DNA of 42,345 nt from Gammaproteobacteria bacterium (GCA_009928645.1 SACH01000022.1:1-42345); one strand, 5' to 3'; shown: positions 8,212-19,205, counted from the stretch's first letter. The notes: generated by a model from the letters alone, not told the origin. Program-made: numbers and translations.

Positions 8212-10875
8212 ATGAAATCCATCATGACCGACCACATGTCGAGAAGAGAATTCCTCAAGACAAATGCTACAGCCCTTCTAGCGCTAGGCATCGCCCCCTA
8301 CTACCTTCAGGGATGCGCAAATCATGACGAGGATGAAGTCAACAGACTGATGGGCATCAAAAGCGCCCTAAATCCCTTTAATGGTGTCACCATTGGCGAT
8401 GCCTACCTGCTGTATCAGGATACTTTACAAAGTAGTAAGGCGGCTTTCGAATCCGAAAAATTGATCAGACTCTGCCGTTCCACAAGTCAATCATGGCAGG
8501 AGGAAATCATCACCACCACCAATCGCGCCCGAAGGACGGAAGATGACTTTTCCTTGGGTATTGCCATTGCTGCAAAGGCCAAGATGTTGGGCGGTGCCAT
8601 GGCCTTTAGTAACGCCTTTAATAAAAGTGATTCCAGGATTGAAATGAATAATTCTCTCACCTGGAACAGCAAAATAACTCAGACGGGGGACATCTGGTAC
8701 ATCGATTGGGAAAATTATCAGTACACGGAATTGTATGGATGCCTCAAAAAGGGAGCCCAGGGGAAGCTTAAAACTATATTCGATTTATACAACAAGGTCG
8801 CACAATTACTAAAAGACAACCGGATAGAATCCACGGAAGGCATAGAAACAGCCCAGGCATATAGTAGAGCCGTGAGAGCATGGTATGACCAATACGGCTA
8901 CGGCTTCGTTTCCGGCCTATGGGTTGGCATGCTTGGCAAGGCGACACTGACTATCACCAGTAAAGCAACCAATACGACCTCAACCTGGAATAACACAACT
9001 TCTGTTTCTTATACCAGCCCCGTAGGAGGCGCAGGATTGAGTGTTGCTGTCGACAGCTTATCCGCGGATTTCCAGTCTACGGCGTCGGGCAGCGTGGTGA
9101 TTGAGGTGACGCCAGCGAATGAGGATATGAAAAATTGGTCGGAGTCTTGGAAGAAGCAATTCATCGGCAAGCTGGATTCTATTTCCAGCATGTTGAAAAT
9201 TGATCCCACACCATCAACCTACGGCAAGAAAATTGATCCACCAGCGATCGAATTACCTAAAGATAAAGTCGATCCGGATGTTTCCAGTAAATTCACGGTC
9301 ACCAACCTTGAGACCGCCAAGGAATGTGCCCGGGTGATCGATTGGGAAAAGAATCGCAAACCGGATGAAAGTTTTGATGATTACGAAAAGAGAAAACAGA
9401 CCGAGAAAGAGAAAGAAGCACAGAAGTATCAGAACCCAGACGACGCCAACGATCAAAACGTGCAGCAGATAATCGAAGACAATGGGCATCAAAGACTGGT
9501 CGGCCAGGATGGCATGCCTGCCCTCCAGGTGAATCCCGTGCCTGACCCGATCAACACCGATTCTACCTGGGCGGACTTCATGCGCAACTGGACCACCCTT
9601 GGGGTCTACATCACCCGGTGGGCCGATGTCATCCCGCAGTTGACCATGGCGACGGAGGTTTCCACCCAGAAAGCAGACCTGAATAGTGGTCTGGTATATC
9701 TCTGGGCGGTGGGTTATCAAACTGAGTTGATCCGCTTCGCTGACTATCTCGACATGTGCCTTCCCTACGCAAAAGACTTTGCTTGGCAGTACCATACTGC
9801 AAACATTGCATCCTTCAGAGAACAGATCCGTCGCTTTGCAAATGATTTCAATGAAAAGATCCAACATGAATTAAAGGAGGCGCAAAATGATCCTAAATAC
9901 ACCATTCAGACATTCTTCAATAATCTGAAGAAAACAAAAGACGAACAACGAGAAAAAATGTCCATGCAGGAAATGTTTGACTGCTGGACCAAGAACTATG
10001 GTTTTTTTAAGCGGGCGGATTTTGGTTGTGGATTGGTCATGATGCCCGAGGGCCTTGTTGCCAAGGACTCTAAAACAAACCCCTTCCAATTCTTTCTTAG
10101 TGGACCCCATGCACGCGTATGCCATGAGTACAATTATGCTTATGAGGTCAGCTGGAGGCAGAGCACAATCCGATCTGATCGCTATGTAAATGATCCCACG
10201 TTATTTACTGGAAAAGCGGCAAAACTGCTGCCGCTGATCACAGTGGATGGGCAAATCATGTTGCTTATGATCGGTTCAAGTCGCGAGGAAGGCTGGTCAG
10301 TATGCGGAATGCTTGATTCCCAAATGATGATGAGGGACAAGGGTCATTACAACCACGATGAAGCATTCAAGGTTGGTTCACTCGCCAAGGTGGCGGAAAT
10401 ACCAAAAGAAGAATTACCAGTCTTTTTGGCAAAAGATGTAGGGCAAAGAGTGAACGACATGATAAACAGGCGTTTTACAAAGCCACCATGGGAATGGTAT
10501 GGCCATCGCATATACCAAGATCCAGGTACAACGGATCAGTTTTTCCTTTGGGGCAATAGCGCGTTGGTAAGATGCGATGAATTCAGCTTTGTAAAGGATG
10601 TCTGGTGTAGCGATAAAACCGCCTTTTACCTAGTTCCTCTGGGCGGCTTCGCCGATGGACAACAGGTAAGAGGCGTCAAAATTTCCGGTGAGGTGCCTGA
10701 ATATGTCGCCAATCCTTTCAACCTTTATACCAGTCAAACGGTAGAGGACTTACTTCAAGATATCCCCAGCGCCATCTACGATAGTATTCCGCCCGCGTCG
10801 ATCGAGGACTACATGATCGGCAGCATCAACGAGTACCGAATTTGGAAAGGGATTCTCCCTGACCCTCGGGTGTGA
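8212..10875 (+). CDS. Tat-exported lipoprotein with a putative MACPF/CDC-like pore-forming region
   Basis: An 887-residue protein with no family I can name with certainty. The leader has a Tat motif (SRREFLK), a hydrophobic core and lipobox LQGC (Cys35). Residues about 110-300 resemble the MACPF core: a Gly/Ala/Ser-rich segment (FSLGIAIAAKAKMLGGAMAF) that could be the first membrane-inserting cluster, then YGYGFVSG (228-235) followed by a Gly-rich strand, like the MACPF signature Y-G-x-x-F/Y followed by GG, then Ser/Thr-rich amphipathic strands. Residues about 380-405 are highly charged. The C-terminal 450 residues are unrecognised, helical then beta-rich. Base composition is visibly AT-richer than all neighbours. 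GTG 8206 and ATG 8224 are alternative starts; ATG 8212 is preferred because its leader begins MKS like the upstream lipoprotein and AGGTG precedes it. Confidence 0.7.
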   Translation: MKSIMTDHMSRREFLKTNATALLALGIAPYYLQGCANHDEDEVNRLMGIKSALNPFNGVTIGDAYLLYQDTLQSSKAAFESEKLIRLCRSTSQSWQEEIITTTNRARRTEDDFSLGIAIAAKAKMLGGAMAFSNAFNKSDSRIEMNNSLTWNSKITQTGDIWYIDWENYQYTELYGCLKKGAQGKLKTIFDLYNKVAQLLKDNRIESTEGIETAQAYSRAVRAWYDQYGYGFVSGLWVGMLGKATLTITSKATNTTSTWNNTTSVSYTSPVGGAGLSVAVDSLSADFQSTASGSVVIEVTPANEDMKNWSESWKKQFIGKLDSISSMLKIDPTPSTYGKKIDPPAIELPKDKVDPDVSSKFTVTNLETAKECARVIDWEKNRKPDESFDDYEKRKQTEKEKEAQKYQNPDDANDQNVQQIIEDNGHQRLVGQDGMPALQVNPVPDPINTDSTWADFMRNWTTLGVYITRWADVIPQLTMATEVSTQKADLNSGLVYLWAVGYQTELIRFADYLDMCLPYAKDFAWQYHTANIASFREQIRRFANDFNEKIQHELKEAQNDPKYTIQTFFNNLKKTKDEQREKMSMQEMFDCWTKNYGFFKRADFGCGLVMMPEGLVAKDSKTNPFQFFLSGPHARVCHEYNYAYEVSWRQSTIRSDRYVNDPTLFTGKAAKLLPLITVDGQIMLLMIGSSREEGWSVCGMLDSQMMMRDKGHYNHDEAFKVGSLAKVAEIPKEELPVFLAKDVGQRVNDMINRRFTKPPWEWYGHRIYQDPGTTDQFFLWGNSALVRCDEFSFVKDVWCSDKTAFYLVPLGGFADGQQVRGVKISGEVPEYVANPFNLYTSQTVEDLLQDIPSAIYDSIPPASIEDYMIGSINEYRIWKGILPDPRV

Positions 10876-10880
10876 TTCGG

Positions 10881-10914
10881 CTGGGCCAACAGACAGAGGG
10901 AAAGGTCTGCCCAG
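10881..10914 (+). terminator. Hairpin just downstream of the MACPF-like gene
   Basis: CTGGG and CAGAC (10881-10885, 10890-10894) pair with GTCTG and CCCAG (10905-10914), giving a 10-bp stem with a 4-nt bulge, 5 nt after the stop codon. No T-run follows, so it may be a 3'-end stabiliser or a Rho-associated structure rather than an intrinsic terminator. Confidence 0.35.
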
Positions 10915-10971
10915 CACCTTATCTCTGGGCATTCCCACCCCGGCTACCAAGGCTGGCATCGGTAGAATAAG

Positions 10972-11727
10972 TCACGGATTCTCATCGCCCTTCCCCCCTG
11001 GCGGGGGAGGGCAGGTGAGAGGAAATCGGAATGGGTACTCATGGGCATTGCCACCGTCGGCCTCATTGGTGGGCCGGGTGGCGCGCGCGGTTTCCAGCGC
11101 TTGCTGTAAGGCAGGCAGCAGGATAGCCTTGGCTGTCGAGGTGAGGAGCTGAAAACCAGGGTCCCTGGCACCGCTACGGCCGTGGATCGCCGTCGTCCCT
11201 TCCACCAAGGCCCCCAGCACCGCCATCACCGCCTGTAACTCGCTTACCGCCGGGCTTGCCGGGTCCAACCCCAGGGCCTTGAACGCCGCCGCCATGGCGC
11301 CGGCGTAAAACCGATCCAGTTCCGCGGCGATGCGCGCATCCTGGTTGGCGAGTTCCCACAGCGCTGGAAAGAGCCGCGCCGTCACCGGGCTGACGGCGTC
11401 CGCCAATAGCCAGTCAATCAGCGCGCCAAGATCACCGCCCTCGTCCCCCTGTAGCGTCCTCGTGACCACGAGGGCGAATTTCTCGGCATAGTCCGAGAGC
11501 AACCGGTCCACCAGGGCATGCAGCAGCCGCTCGCGGCTCGGGTAGTGGTAGGTCAGATGGCTCTGCCGGATCCCCAAGGACTTGGCCACCTTCAGGGCCG
11601 AGAAGCCGCTCGCCCCCTCCGCCGTGAGGATCGCCACGGCATGATCGATGATGGCCTCGCGCAGGGGCTGCTCCTTGGGCAGTTGGCGGTAGGAGCACAG
11701 GGAAGGTTTCGCGGCGGTTTTGGTCAT
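10972..11727 (-). CDS. TetR/AcrR family transcriptional regulator
   Basis: A 251-residue DNA-binding regulator. The N-terminal TetR helix-turn-helix runs from about residue 22 to 70: REAIIDHAVAILTAEGASGF, then SALKVAKSLGIRQSHLTYHYPSRERLL, with the typical helix, turn and F/Y-x-Y-F-x-S end in the variant form TYHYPSRERLL. The remaining helical part would form the ligand pocket and dimer interface; the ligand is unknown. The last 20 or so residues (PPPPGGKGDE) are encoded by the right-hand copy of the GC-rich repeat, so the C-terminus seems to have run into that repeat. It is convergent with the MACPF-like gene and may control the cassette, but that is inferred only from position. Confidence 0.9.
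   Translation of the reverse strand: MTKTAAKPSLCSYRQLPKEQPLREAIIDHAVAILTAEGASGFSALKVAKSLGIRQSHLTYHYPSRERLLHALVDRLLSDYAEKFALVVTRTLQGDEGGDLGALIDWLLADAVSPVTARLFPALWELANQDARIAAELDRFYAGAMAAAFKALGLDPASPAVSELQAVMAVLGALVEGTTAIHGRSGARDPGFQLLTSTAKAILLPALQQALETARATRPTNEADGGNAHEYPFRFPLTCPPPPGGKGDENP
10977..11023 (+). repeat. GC-rich repeat, right copy flanking the lipoprotein cassette
   Basis: Direct-orientation relative of 6154-6200, with the same gattctc start and cccccctgg...ggggaggg palindromic core. It overlaps the 3' end of the TetR gene and so contributes its Pro/Gly-rich C-terminus. Confidence 0.6.
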
Positions 11728-11933
11728 GGCGGTGAGGGTACCTGAAGCGCGCGGATTTCACCTGAATGGGTCACAACCGCCACCAGGACGGGTAGATCGG
11801 ACAGACATGGCGATTGGTTGGCGCGCGACAGTAACGGAAATCTATAACGGCCCAAGGTCCAGCGAACATCCGCCTCGTCCAGTGGCACCGAGGGCGAGGG
11901 CCGGGGCGCCATGAGACTCCGAGGGGCATACCC

Positions 11934-12689
11934 TCAGAGAACCCGCACCCCTTCGGGCAAGGCGATGGTCATGCTCAAGGGCAGGTGATCCGACAAGGGG
12001 TAGTCGACGACCTCGGCGTCCAGGATGCGCAGGCGATTGGAGACCAGGATGTGGTCCAGGCTGCGCCGGGGTTGCCAACTGGGGAAGGTCTTGAGCTCGC
12101 AGTCCAGGCCGCGCAAGTCGGAGTCCCGCACCAGTTGCCGCAGGGAGCGACTGCGGCAGCCACAATTGAAGTCGCCCATCATCACCAGATAGGGGTAGCG
12201 CTGCACCACCTGGGCGATGTGCCGCAATTGCCGACCCCGCGCACGCCAGCCCAGGGCCAGGTGAAGGATGCAGATCGCCAGGATCCCGCCATCGGAGAGA
12301 TCCAGTTCGACGATCACCGCCCCCCGCCCCGGCAAGCCGGGGAGCTTGAGTTCGCTGACCCGGGCCGGGCGCAGGCGGCTGAGGACGCCATTCCCATGCT
12401 GGGCCCAGCGGCCCAGGTCCCGATTGACCTGTCGGTACCAGAAGGGGAACTGGGCCTCGTCGGCCAGGTATTCGATCTGATCGATGAAGCTGCTGCGCAG
12501 GCTGCCACCATCGATCTCCTGGAGCCCCACCAGATCGAAATCCCGTAACATAGCGGCGATGCGGCCCAGATTGACCTGGCGCTCCCGGTGCGGGAGCAGG
12601 TGCTTCCAGCTTTTGGTCAGATATTCCCGATACTGTCGGGTATGAATACCGGCCTGGATGTTGTAACTGAGCAGTCGGATCGGCTGCAT
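11934..12689 (-). CDS. Endonuclease/exonuclease/phosphatase (EEP) family hydrolase
   Basis: A 251-residue metal-dependent phosphodiesterase-fold protein. The EEP motifs appear in order: RLLSYNIQAG (5-14, metal-site Asn10), VGLQEID (54-60, Glu59), the His-containing strand ICILHLALG, the Asp-Asn motif MMGDFNC, the segment RRSLDHILVS and the closing SDHLPL. These provide the catalytic His, Asp and Asn residues. The family covers DNases, lipid phosphatases and nucleases, so the substrate is not determined. It has no signal peptide. The ATG at 12689 starts exactly at the conserved fold; the frame stays open upstream to 12944, but that part is repeat-like and not protein-like. The gene is divergent from the SEC-C protein gene. 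Confidence 0.88.
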   Translation of the reverse strand: MQPIRLLSYNIQAGIHTRQYREYLTKSWKHLLPHRERQVNLGRIAAMLRDFDLVGLQEIDGGSLRSSFIDQIEYLADEAQFPFWYRQVNRDLGRWAQHGNGVLSRLRPARVSELKLPGLPGRGAVIVELDLSDGGILAICILHLALGWRARGRQLRHIAQVVQRYPYLVMMGDFNCGCRSRSLRQLVRDSDLRGLDCELKTFPSWQPRRSLDHILVSNRLRILDAEVVDYPLSDHLPLSMTIALPEGVRVL

Positions 12690-13015
12690 GGGTGATTGGC
12701 CAAGCAAAAGGTCGGGGGTGGAACGACCTGCAACCCCCGAACCGGAAGGCTGGAATTGTATAGCAGAACCCCGCCCAGGTGATTTCCCCGGTCCCGGCAT
12801 TTCATGCCTGCCAAGATGATCGCCTCGCCCCTTGCATTTCAGGACCGCCCCCCGGATGGGCTTCTTCCCCTCCCCGGCCTTGAGCGCTCGCCTGCGGCGT
12901 GCCAGGTCTGACCGCTGGCAGCCACTGACCTGGTTCCAAACCAAACCAGGGACCAGGGACCGCCGCCATGGGGCTAAAATAATTCGTCCACTCGCCGCCT
13001 GTCAGGAAGTTGCTC
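12690..13015. other. Divergent intergenic region between the EEP and SEC-C genes
   Basis: I see no gene here. An inverted repeat CGGGGGT/ACCCCCG (12713-12719 and 12733-12739) lies just upstream of the EEP start. The rest is GC-rich with several C-runs. A Shine-Dalgarno (aggaag, 13004-13009) for the SEC-C gene is at the right edge. Promoters for both genes should lie here but are not clear by eye. Confidence 0.45.
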
Positions 13016-15151
13016 ATGGTCACATCAGGCCCCGCCCAGCCCCCTCCCACCGAGGAGAGTCCCTTCGAGGAGATCCTGCTGCTGTGTCTGCAGCGGATTC
13101 TGGCAGACGAACAGCCTCTGCCCTTCCTGCGCTGGGCCCAGAAGCAACTCGTCCCTCGTCTCCAGCGTGAGGAACCCGACCTGGAGGAGGTGGAGGCTCA
13201 GCGCCTGGCCTTTCTGCTCGCCCGGGCCATCTGGGATGCCACACCCTTACCCAGCGGCGGCTTCCGCCCGCAGCCGCTGAATAATCCCCATCCGGCCCTG
13301 TCCTGCCCCTGTGGCTCGGGCCTAGCCTACGGCCAGTGCTGTGGCGCCATTCAGAATCTACCGGTCATTCCACAGGAACTGATGTGGGAACTACTTCTGG
13401 CGGAGCTCCCTGAGCCCCTGTTCCGGCAGGCCCTGGCCTCGGGGGAGGTGCCTGGCCCCCTGCTGGGCCTGGCGGCGGAGCGCTGGCTGATGGTGGACCG
13501 ACCGGGATTGGCCATCGCCCTCCTGGAGCCGCTTTTCTCCCCCGAGGCCGCCACTCAGATGGATGAGCGCGGCGACCATGCCCTCAATGTCCTGTGCGAT
13601 GCCTACGATCGTCGCGATCACGGCAAAAAGAAACGCCAGTTCCTGGACCGCATGCGTCAGCACCCCTGCCGGGGCCTGCGTGCTGCCGCCTGGCGGCGGC
13701 TGTGCACCATCCACATCGATGAGGGGGCCTTCATCGAGGCGCAACTGGCCTATACCCAGGCCCAGCGTGAAGCGCCGGACAACCCCGGCACGGCCCTCCT
13801 GGAGATCGCCCTGCTGGCGACGCAGCACGAGGACGACCTGGCCCGGGACCGCGCCCTCTTCTGGCGCCACAAACTCCGCCGCGGCGAGGAGGCGGATATC
13901 GCCATCCTGGATTTTCTCGCCCAGGCCGGCACGGATCCCCAGGATGCCCTCATGACCAGCCAGGCGGATATCCTCGACCCCTGCCTCATGGACCTGCGCG
14001 ACTGGGTTCAGGCCAGTATCCGGCGCCCCCTGCCCACCTATATCCTGGTCCTGGCACCTATCCCGTCACCCTGTCCAACGTCAGCACCGACAGCAGCGGA
14101 GGTAAGCACGACGGCTGCACCCGCCAAGATGGGGATCGGCGATGGCGCCAGCGCGCTAAGCAACCCAGGCAGCGCAACCAATGCGGGAGGCATGGCAACA
14201 GGGGAATCAAGCGGGGGGGCCGCCATGGGAAAGACCTCCGCATCGGAGCAACCGCAGTATCCCATCCAGGGCGCGGCCGGTCTCCCCCATCCAGCCCCCG
14301 TATCGGACTGGTCGCAATGCCTTGAGCCACCCGGAGCCCTTGTCGCGCTGGAAAGGGACTGGCATCGCGTCTACCCGGGCACCAAGCCCCTCGGCCTCCA
14401 GCTTGTCCCCCCGCCGGCCTCCCCCCACCCCTGGGAGCCTGACGAGGGCGGGGCGGAGGACTGGTTGGACTTTCTCAACGATCATCCTGAGGCGGCGGAC
14501 AGCCTGGACATCCTCGATGACCTGGTCACCGCCCTCTATGTCCACCCCGATACCGCCCTGAGTTGGGTCAGACACACCCTGGTGACGCCCCTGCTCACCC
14601 GTGCCCAAGCCATCCTGGGCCAGGTCCCGCCGGCCGACGGCCGGACGACTACCCTGCCCTGGGACGCGGCGGAAAACCGAACGGCCCTGCGGCTGTTGTT
14701 TCGCCACTATCTCAGCCAGGTAGAGAGTGGGACGGAGGCGGTGGCCATAGCCAGCCTTGAGACCCTGCTAAGCCTCAATCCCTGGGATCACCACGGCCTG
14801 CGGGCCGATCTGATGAACCACTACCTGCGCCAGGGGGATGACGCGGCGGCCCTGGCCCTGGCGCGGCGCTATCCCGAGGATCGGCTGGTGGACCTGGTCT
14901 ATGGCGAGGTCCTGGCCCTCTACCGCGGTGGCGCCGCCCAACAGGCCCGCCAGGCCCTGCGCCGCGCCCAGGGACAATTGCCCCTGATTCCGCGCTACCT
15001 GACCCAGAAACGGGTTGCCCGTCCCTCGGCCCGGGAGCGGACCCCCACCCCCACCAGCGCGGAAACCGCCTGGTTCTACCGCGAGTCCATGCGCGACGTC
15101 TGGTCCGCGGTCCCCGGCCTGCTGGATTGGTTAAAGCGCCAGGCGGGGTGA
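13016..15151 (+). CDS. SEC-C motif protein with helical-repeat architecture
   Basis: A 711-residue cytosolic protein. A SEC-C zinc-binding motif (CPCGSGLAYGQCCG, 97-110), the short metal knuckle also found at the end of SecA, is clear. Around it are long Leu/Ala-rich helical stretches resembling TPR or related helical repeats (for example EAQLAYTQAQREAPDNPGTA, and in the C-terminal part LARRYPEDRLVDLVYGEVLA). Residues about 340-430 form a Ser/Thr/Ala/Gly/Pro-rich linker that looks inserted between two helical halves. Function is unknown; a scaffold or protein-interaction role is inference. ATG 13016 follows aggaag by 6 nt and is preferred to the in-frame TTG at 13010. It converges on aroE. 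Confidence 0.8.
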   Translation: MVTSGPAQPPPTEESPFEEILLLCLQRILADEQPLPFLRWAQKQLVPRLQREEPDLEEVEAQRLAFLLARAIWDATPLPSGGFRPQPLNNPHPALSCPCGSGLAYGQCCGAIQNLPVIPQELMWELLLAELPEPLFRQALASGEVPGPLLGLAAERWLMVDRPGLAIALLEPLFSPEAATQMDERGDHALNVLCDAYDRRDHGKKKRQFLDRMRQHPCRGLRAAAWRRLCTIHIDEGAFIEAQLAYTQAQREAPDNPGTALLEIALLATQHEDDLARDRALFWRHKLRRGEEADIAILDFLAQAGTDPQDALMTSQADILDPCLMDLRDWVQASIRRPLPTYILVLAPIPSPCPTSAPTAAEVSTTAAPAKMGIGDGASALSNPGSATNAGGMATGESSGGAAMGKTSASEQPQYPIQGAAGLPHPAPVSDWSQCLEPPGALVALERDWHRVYPGTKPLGLQLVPPPASPHPWEPDEGGAEDWLDFLNDHPEAADSLDILDDLVTALYVHPDTALSWVRHTLVTPLLTRAQAILGQVPPADGRTTTLPWDAAENRTALRLLFRHYLSQVESGTEAVAIASLETLLSLNPWDHHGLRADLMNHYLRQGDDAAALALARRYPEDRLVDLVYGEVLALYRGGAAQQARQALRRAQGQLPLIPRYLTQKRVARPSARERTPTPTSAETAWFYRESMRDVWSAVPGLLDWLKRQAG

Positions 15152-15195
15152 TCCGGCCCCTGCCCCCGATTACCTGCCCTGCCTGACCAAGTCCC

Positions 15196-16026
15196 CTACG
15201 CTTCCCGAGGCGCGCCGGCACGCAGCCAGCGGATAACGGGTGCCGTGCTCGGTCGCACCTGGCGCCAGAGCCAGAAGGACTCCGCCGCCTGCTCCACCAG
15301 CATCCCCAAGCCATCCAGGGCTTGGGCGGCGCCCCGGGCCTGGCCCCAGCGGCAGAAGGGAGTGGGCTGTTCGCCGTAGAGCAGGTCGTAGGTCCAGCCG
15401 CCCGGGGCCAGGCAGTCGGCGGGCAGGTCCGGCACTGCCCCGTCCAGGCCGGCGGCGGTGGCGTTGATGATCAGATCGAACGGACGTCCCCTCAGCTCTT
15501 CCAGGCCACCGCCATCGACCCGGGCGTCCCGCGCCGCGGCCGCCAATGCCCGGGCCTTGTCCGCGGTGCGGTTGGCCAGGGTCAGGCTGGCGAGGCCCGT
15601 TTCCAGCAGGGGGAACAGCACGCCCCGCGCCGCCCCGCCGGCGCCCAGCAGCAGCACCCGTGCCCCGCGGAACTCGAAGCCGTGATTGGCGACCAGATCC
15701 CGCACCAGCCCCACGCCATCGGTGTTGTCACCGCGCAGACGCCTCCCCGCCAGGGCCGTGAGGGTATTCACCGCCCCGGCGCTAGCCGCGGCGGGGCCCA
15801 GTTCATCCGCTAGGCCAAACGCCGCCTCCTTGAAGGGCACCGTGACGTTGAGTCCACGCCCCCCGGCGGCCAGGAAGCGGCGGACGTCCCTGGGAAAGTC
15901 GTCCCGGTCGCCCAGGATGCGGCCATAGTCCAGATCCTGGCCGGTCTCACGGGCGAAGGCGGCGTGGATGAGCGGCGACTTGCTGTGGGCGATGGGGTTG
16001 CCGATGACGGCGTAGCGGTCGGTCAC
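15196..16026 (-). CDS. aroE: Shikimate dehydrogenase AroE
   Basis: AroE reduces 3-dehydroshikimate to shikimate with NADPH in the chorismate pathway. The 276-residue protein has the usual length. The substrate-binding start VIGNPIAHSKSP (7-18), catalytic Lys66 in NVTVPFKEAAF, Asn87 and Asp103 (GDNTDG), and the nucleotide-binding GAGGAARG (128-135) followed by NRT are all present. The later segment IINATAAGLDG and the terminal QAAESFWLWR helix match AroE. It lies 3 nt downstream of hemB on the same strand, so co-transcription of tetrapyrrole and aromatic biosynthesis steps is likely. Confidence 0.97.
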   Translation of the reverse strand: MTDRYAVIGNPIAHSKSPLIHAAFARETGQDLDYGRILGDRDDFPRDVRRFLAAGGRGLNVTVPFKEAAFGLADELGPAAASAGAVNTLTALAGRRLRGDNTDGVGLVRDLVANHGFEFRGARVLLLGAGGAARGVLFPLLETGLASLTLANRTADKARALAAAARDARVDGGGLEELRGRPFDLIINATAAGLDGAVPDLPADCLAPGGWTYDLLYGEQPTPFCRWGQARGAAQALDGLGMLVEQAAESFWLWRQVRPSTAPVIRWLRAGAPREA

Positions 16027-16029
16027 GCT

Positions 16030-17052
<1,023 letters not shown>

Positions 17053-17193
17053 CTAAATCCTGTGAAGTTGTCCGAGCAGCTGGCGACGGCCGGGGAATCG
17101 GTCCTCCTCGGTCGCGCGCCAGTATGGGAAAATATCCTACCTTCGACCGGTGTCTCGCACTAGCCCCGGTTCCCCTAACGGGAATTCACCCAC

Positions 17194-17646
17194 ATGTTTC
17201 AGTATCACCGCCACGACGAGCCGCGCCACGATCATCGGCATGACCATCCCCACGCCTATGATCCGCATCCCGAGCATCCCCTGACCTTTGCGGTCGACCG
17301 CCCGGATTTCGCGGACAAGGTGATCGCCGCCTCCGGGAACGGCCCCATCCTGGTGGACTTCTGGGCCGACTGGTGTTCGCCCTGCCACGCCCTGGCCCCC
17401 CACCTGGAGCGGGCGGTGGCGGAGTGTCAGGGGCGGGTGCGCCTCGCCAAGGTCGAGGTCGACGAGGGTGACAACATGAAGCTGGCGGGCCAGTACCGGC
17501 TGCGGGGCTTTCCCACCGTCATCCTCTTTCACGCCGGAGAGGAAAAGGGCCGTTTCAGCGGCGCGCGCTCCACGACGCAGATTCGCGACTGGCTTCGGGA
17601 ACATCTGGAGCCCGGACCGGGGATGGACCCTCCGCCGGGAGGATGA
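17194..17646 (+). CDS. Thioredoxin-family protein with a His-rich N-terminus
   Basis: A 150-residue thioredoxin-fold protein. The redox motif is WCSPC (60-64; Cys61 and Cys64) in VDFWADWCSPC, followed by KVEVDEGDNMKLAGQYRLRGFPTVILF with the cis-Pro after GF. The active site has Ser in place of the usual Gly of WCGPC. The first 29 residues are unusual: nine His (positions 5, 7, 12, 14, 16, 18, 20, 25, 28) mixed with Asp and Pro, a likely metal-binding tail. It has no signal peptide, so it is probably cytosolic. It is divergent from hemB, which suggests, but does not show, a link to metal or heme metabolism. Disulfide reductase or chaperone-like activity is the family expectation. Confidence 0.88.
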   Translation: MFQYHRHDEPRHDHRHDHPHAYDPHPEHPLTFAVDRPDFADKVIAASGNGPILVDFWADWCSPCHALAPHLERAVAECQGRVRLAKVEVDEGDNMKLAGQYRLRGFPTVILFHAGEEKGRFSGARSTTQIRDWLREHLEPGPGMDPPPGG

Positions 17647-17746
17647 TGGCCTGGGCATCAGCGATCTGCGCGGGTTGCTGGCTGACGGGTAAGGCCTCTC
17701 AGCGGGAGGACATCAAGCCGATAGGTCTGCGGCAGGTCCAACGCCA

Positions 17747-19075
<1,329 letters not shown>

Positions 19076-19180
19076 TCACTGGCCTTGCTTGGTCAGGTGG
19101 ACCTTGCGCCAGGGCCTGCCTCCCGACCCTTCCTCGCCTGACCGAGAACCGAAAGCCATCGGGTCGACGTCTGCCTCATG

Positions 19181-19205
19181 AAAAAACCGGCCAGTGGCCG
19201 GTTTT
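19181..19205 (-). terminator. Intrinsic terminator of rpsT
   Basis: A perfect 10-bp stem (19183-19192 with 19196-19205) and 3-nt loop, followed on the minus strand by a run of T, about 56 nt past the rpsT stop. It separates rpsT from the cupin-hemF unit. Confidence 0.9.

Noticed and set aside
12690..12944. N-terminal extension of the EEP protein
   Set aside because: Arg/Gly/Pro-rich and not fold-like; the EEP core begins at the ATG at 12689.
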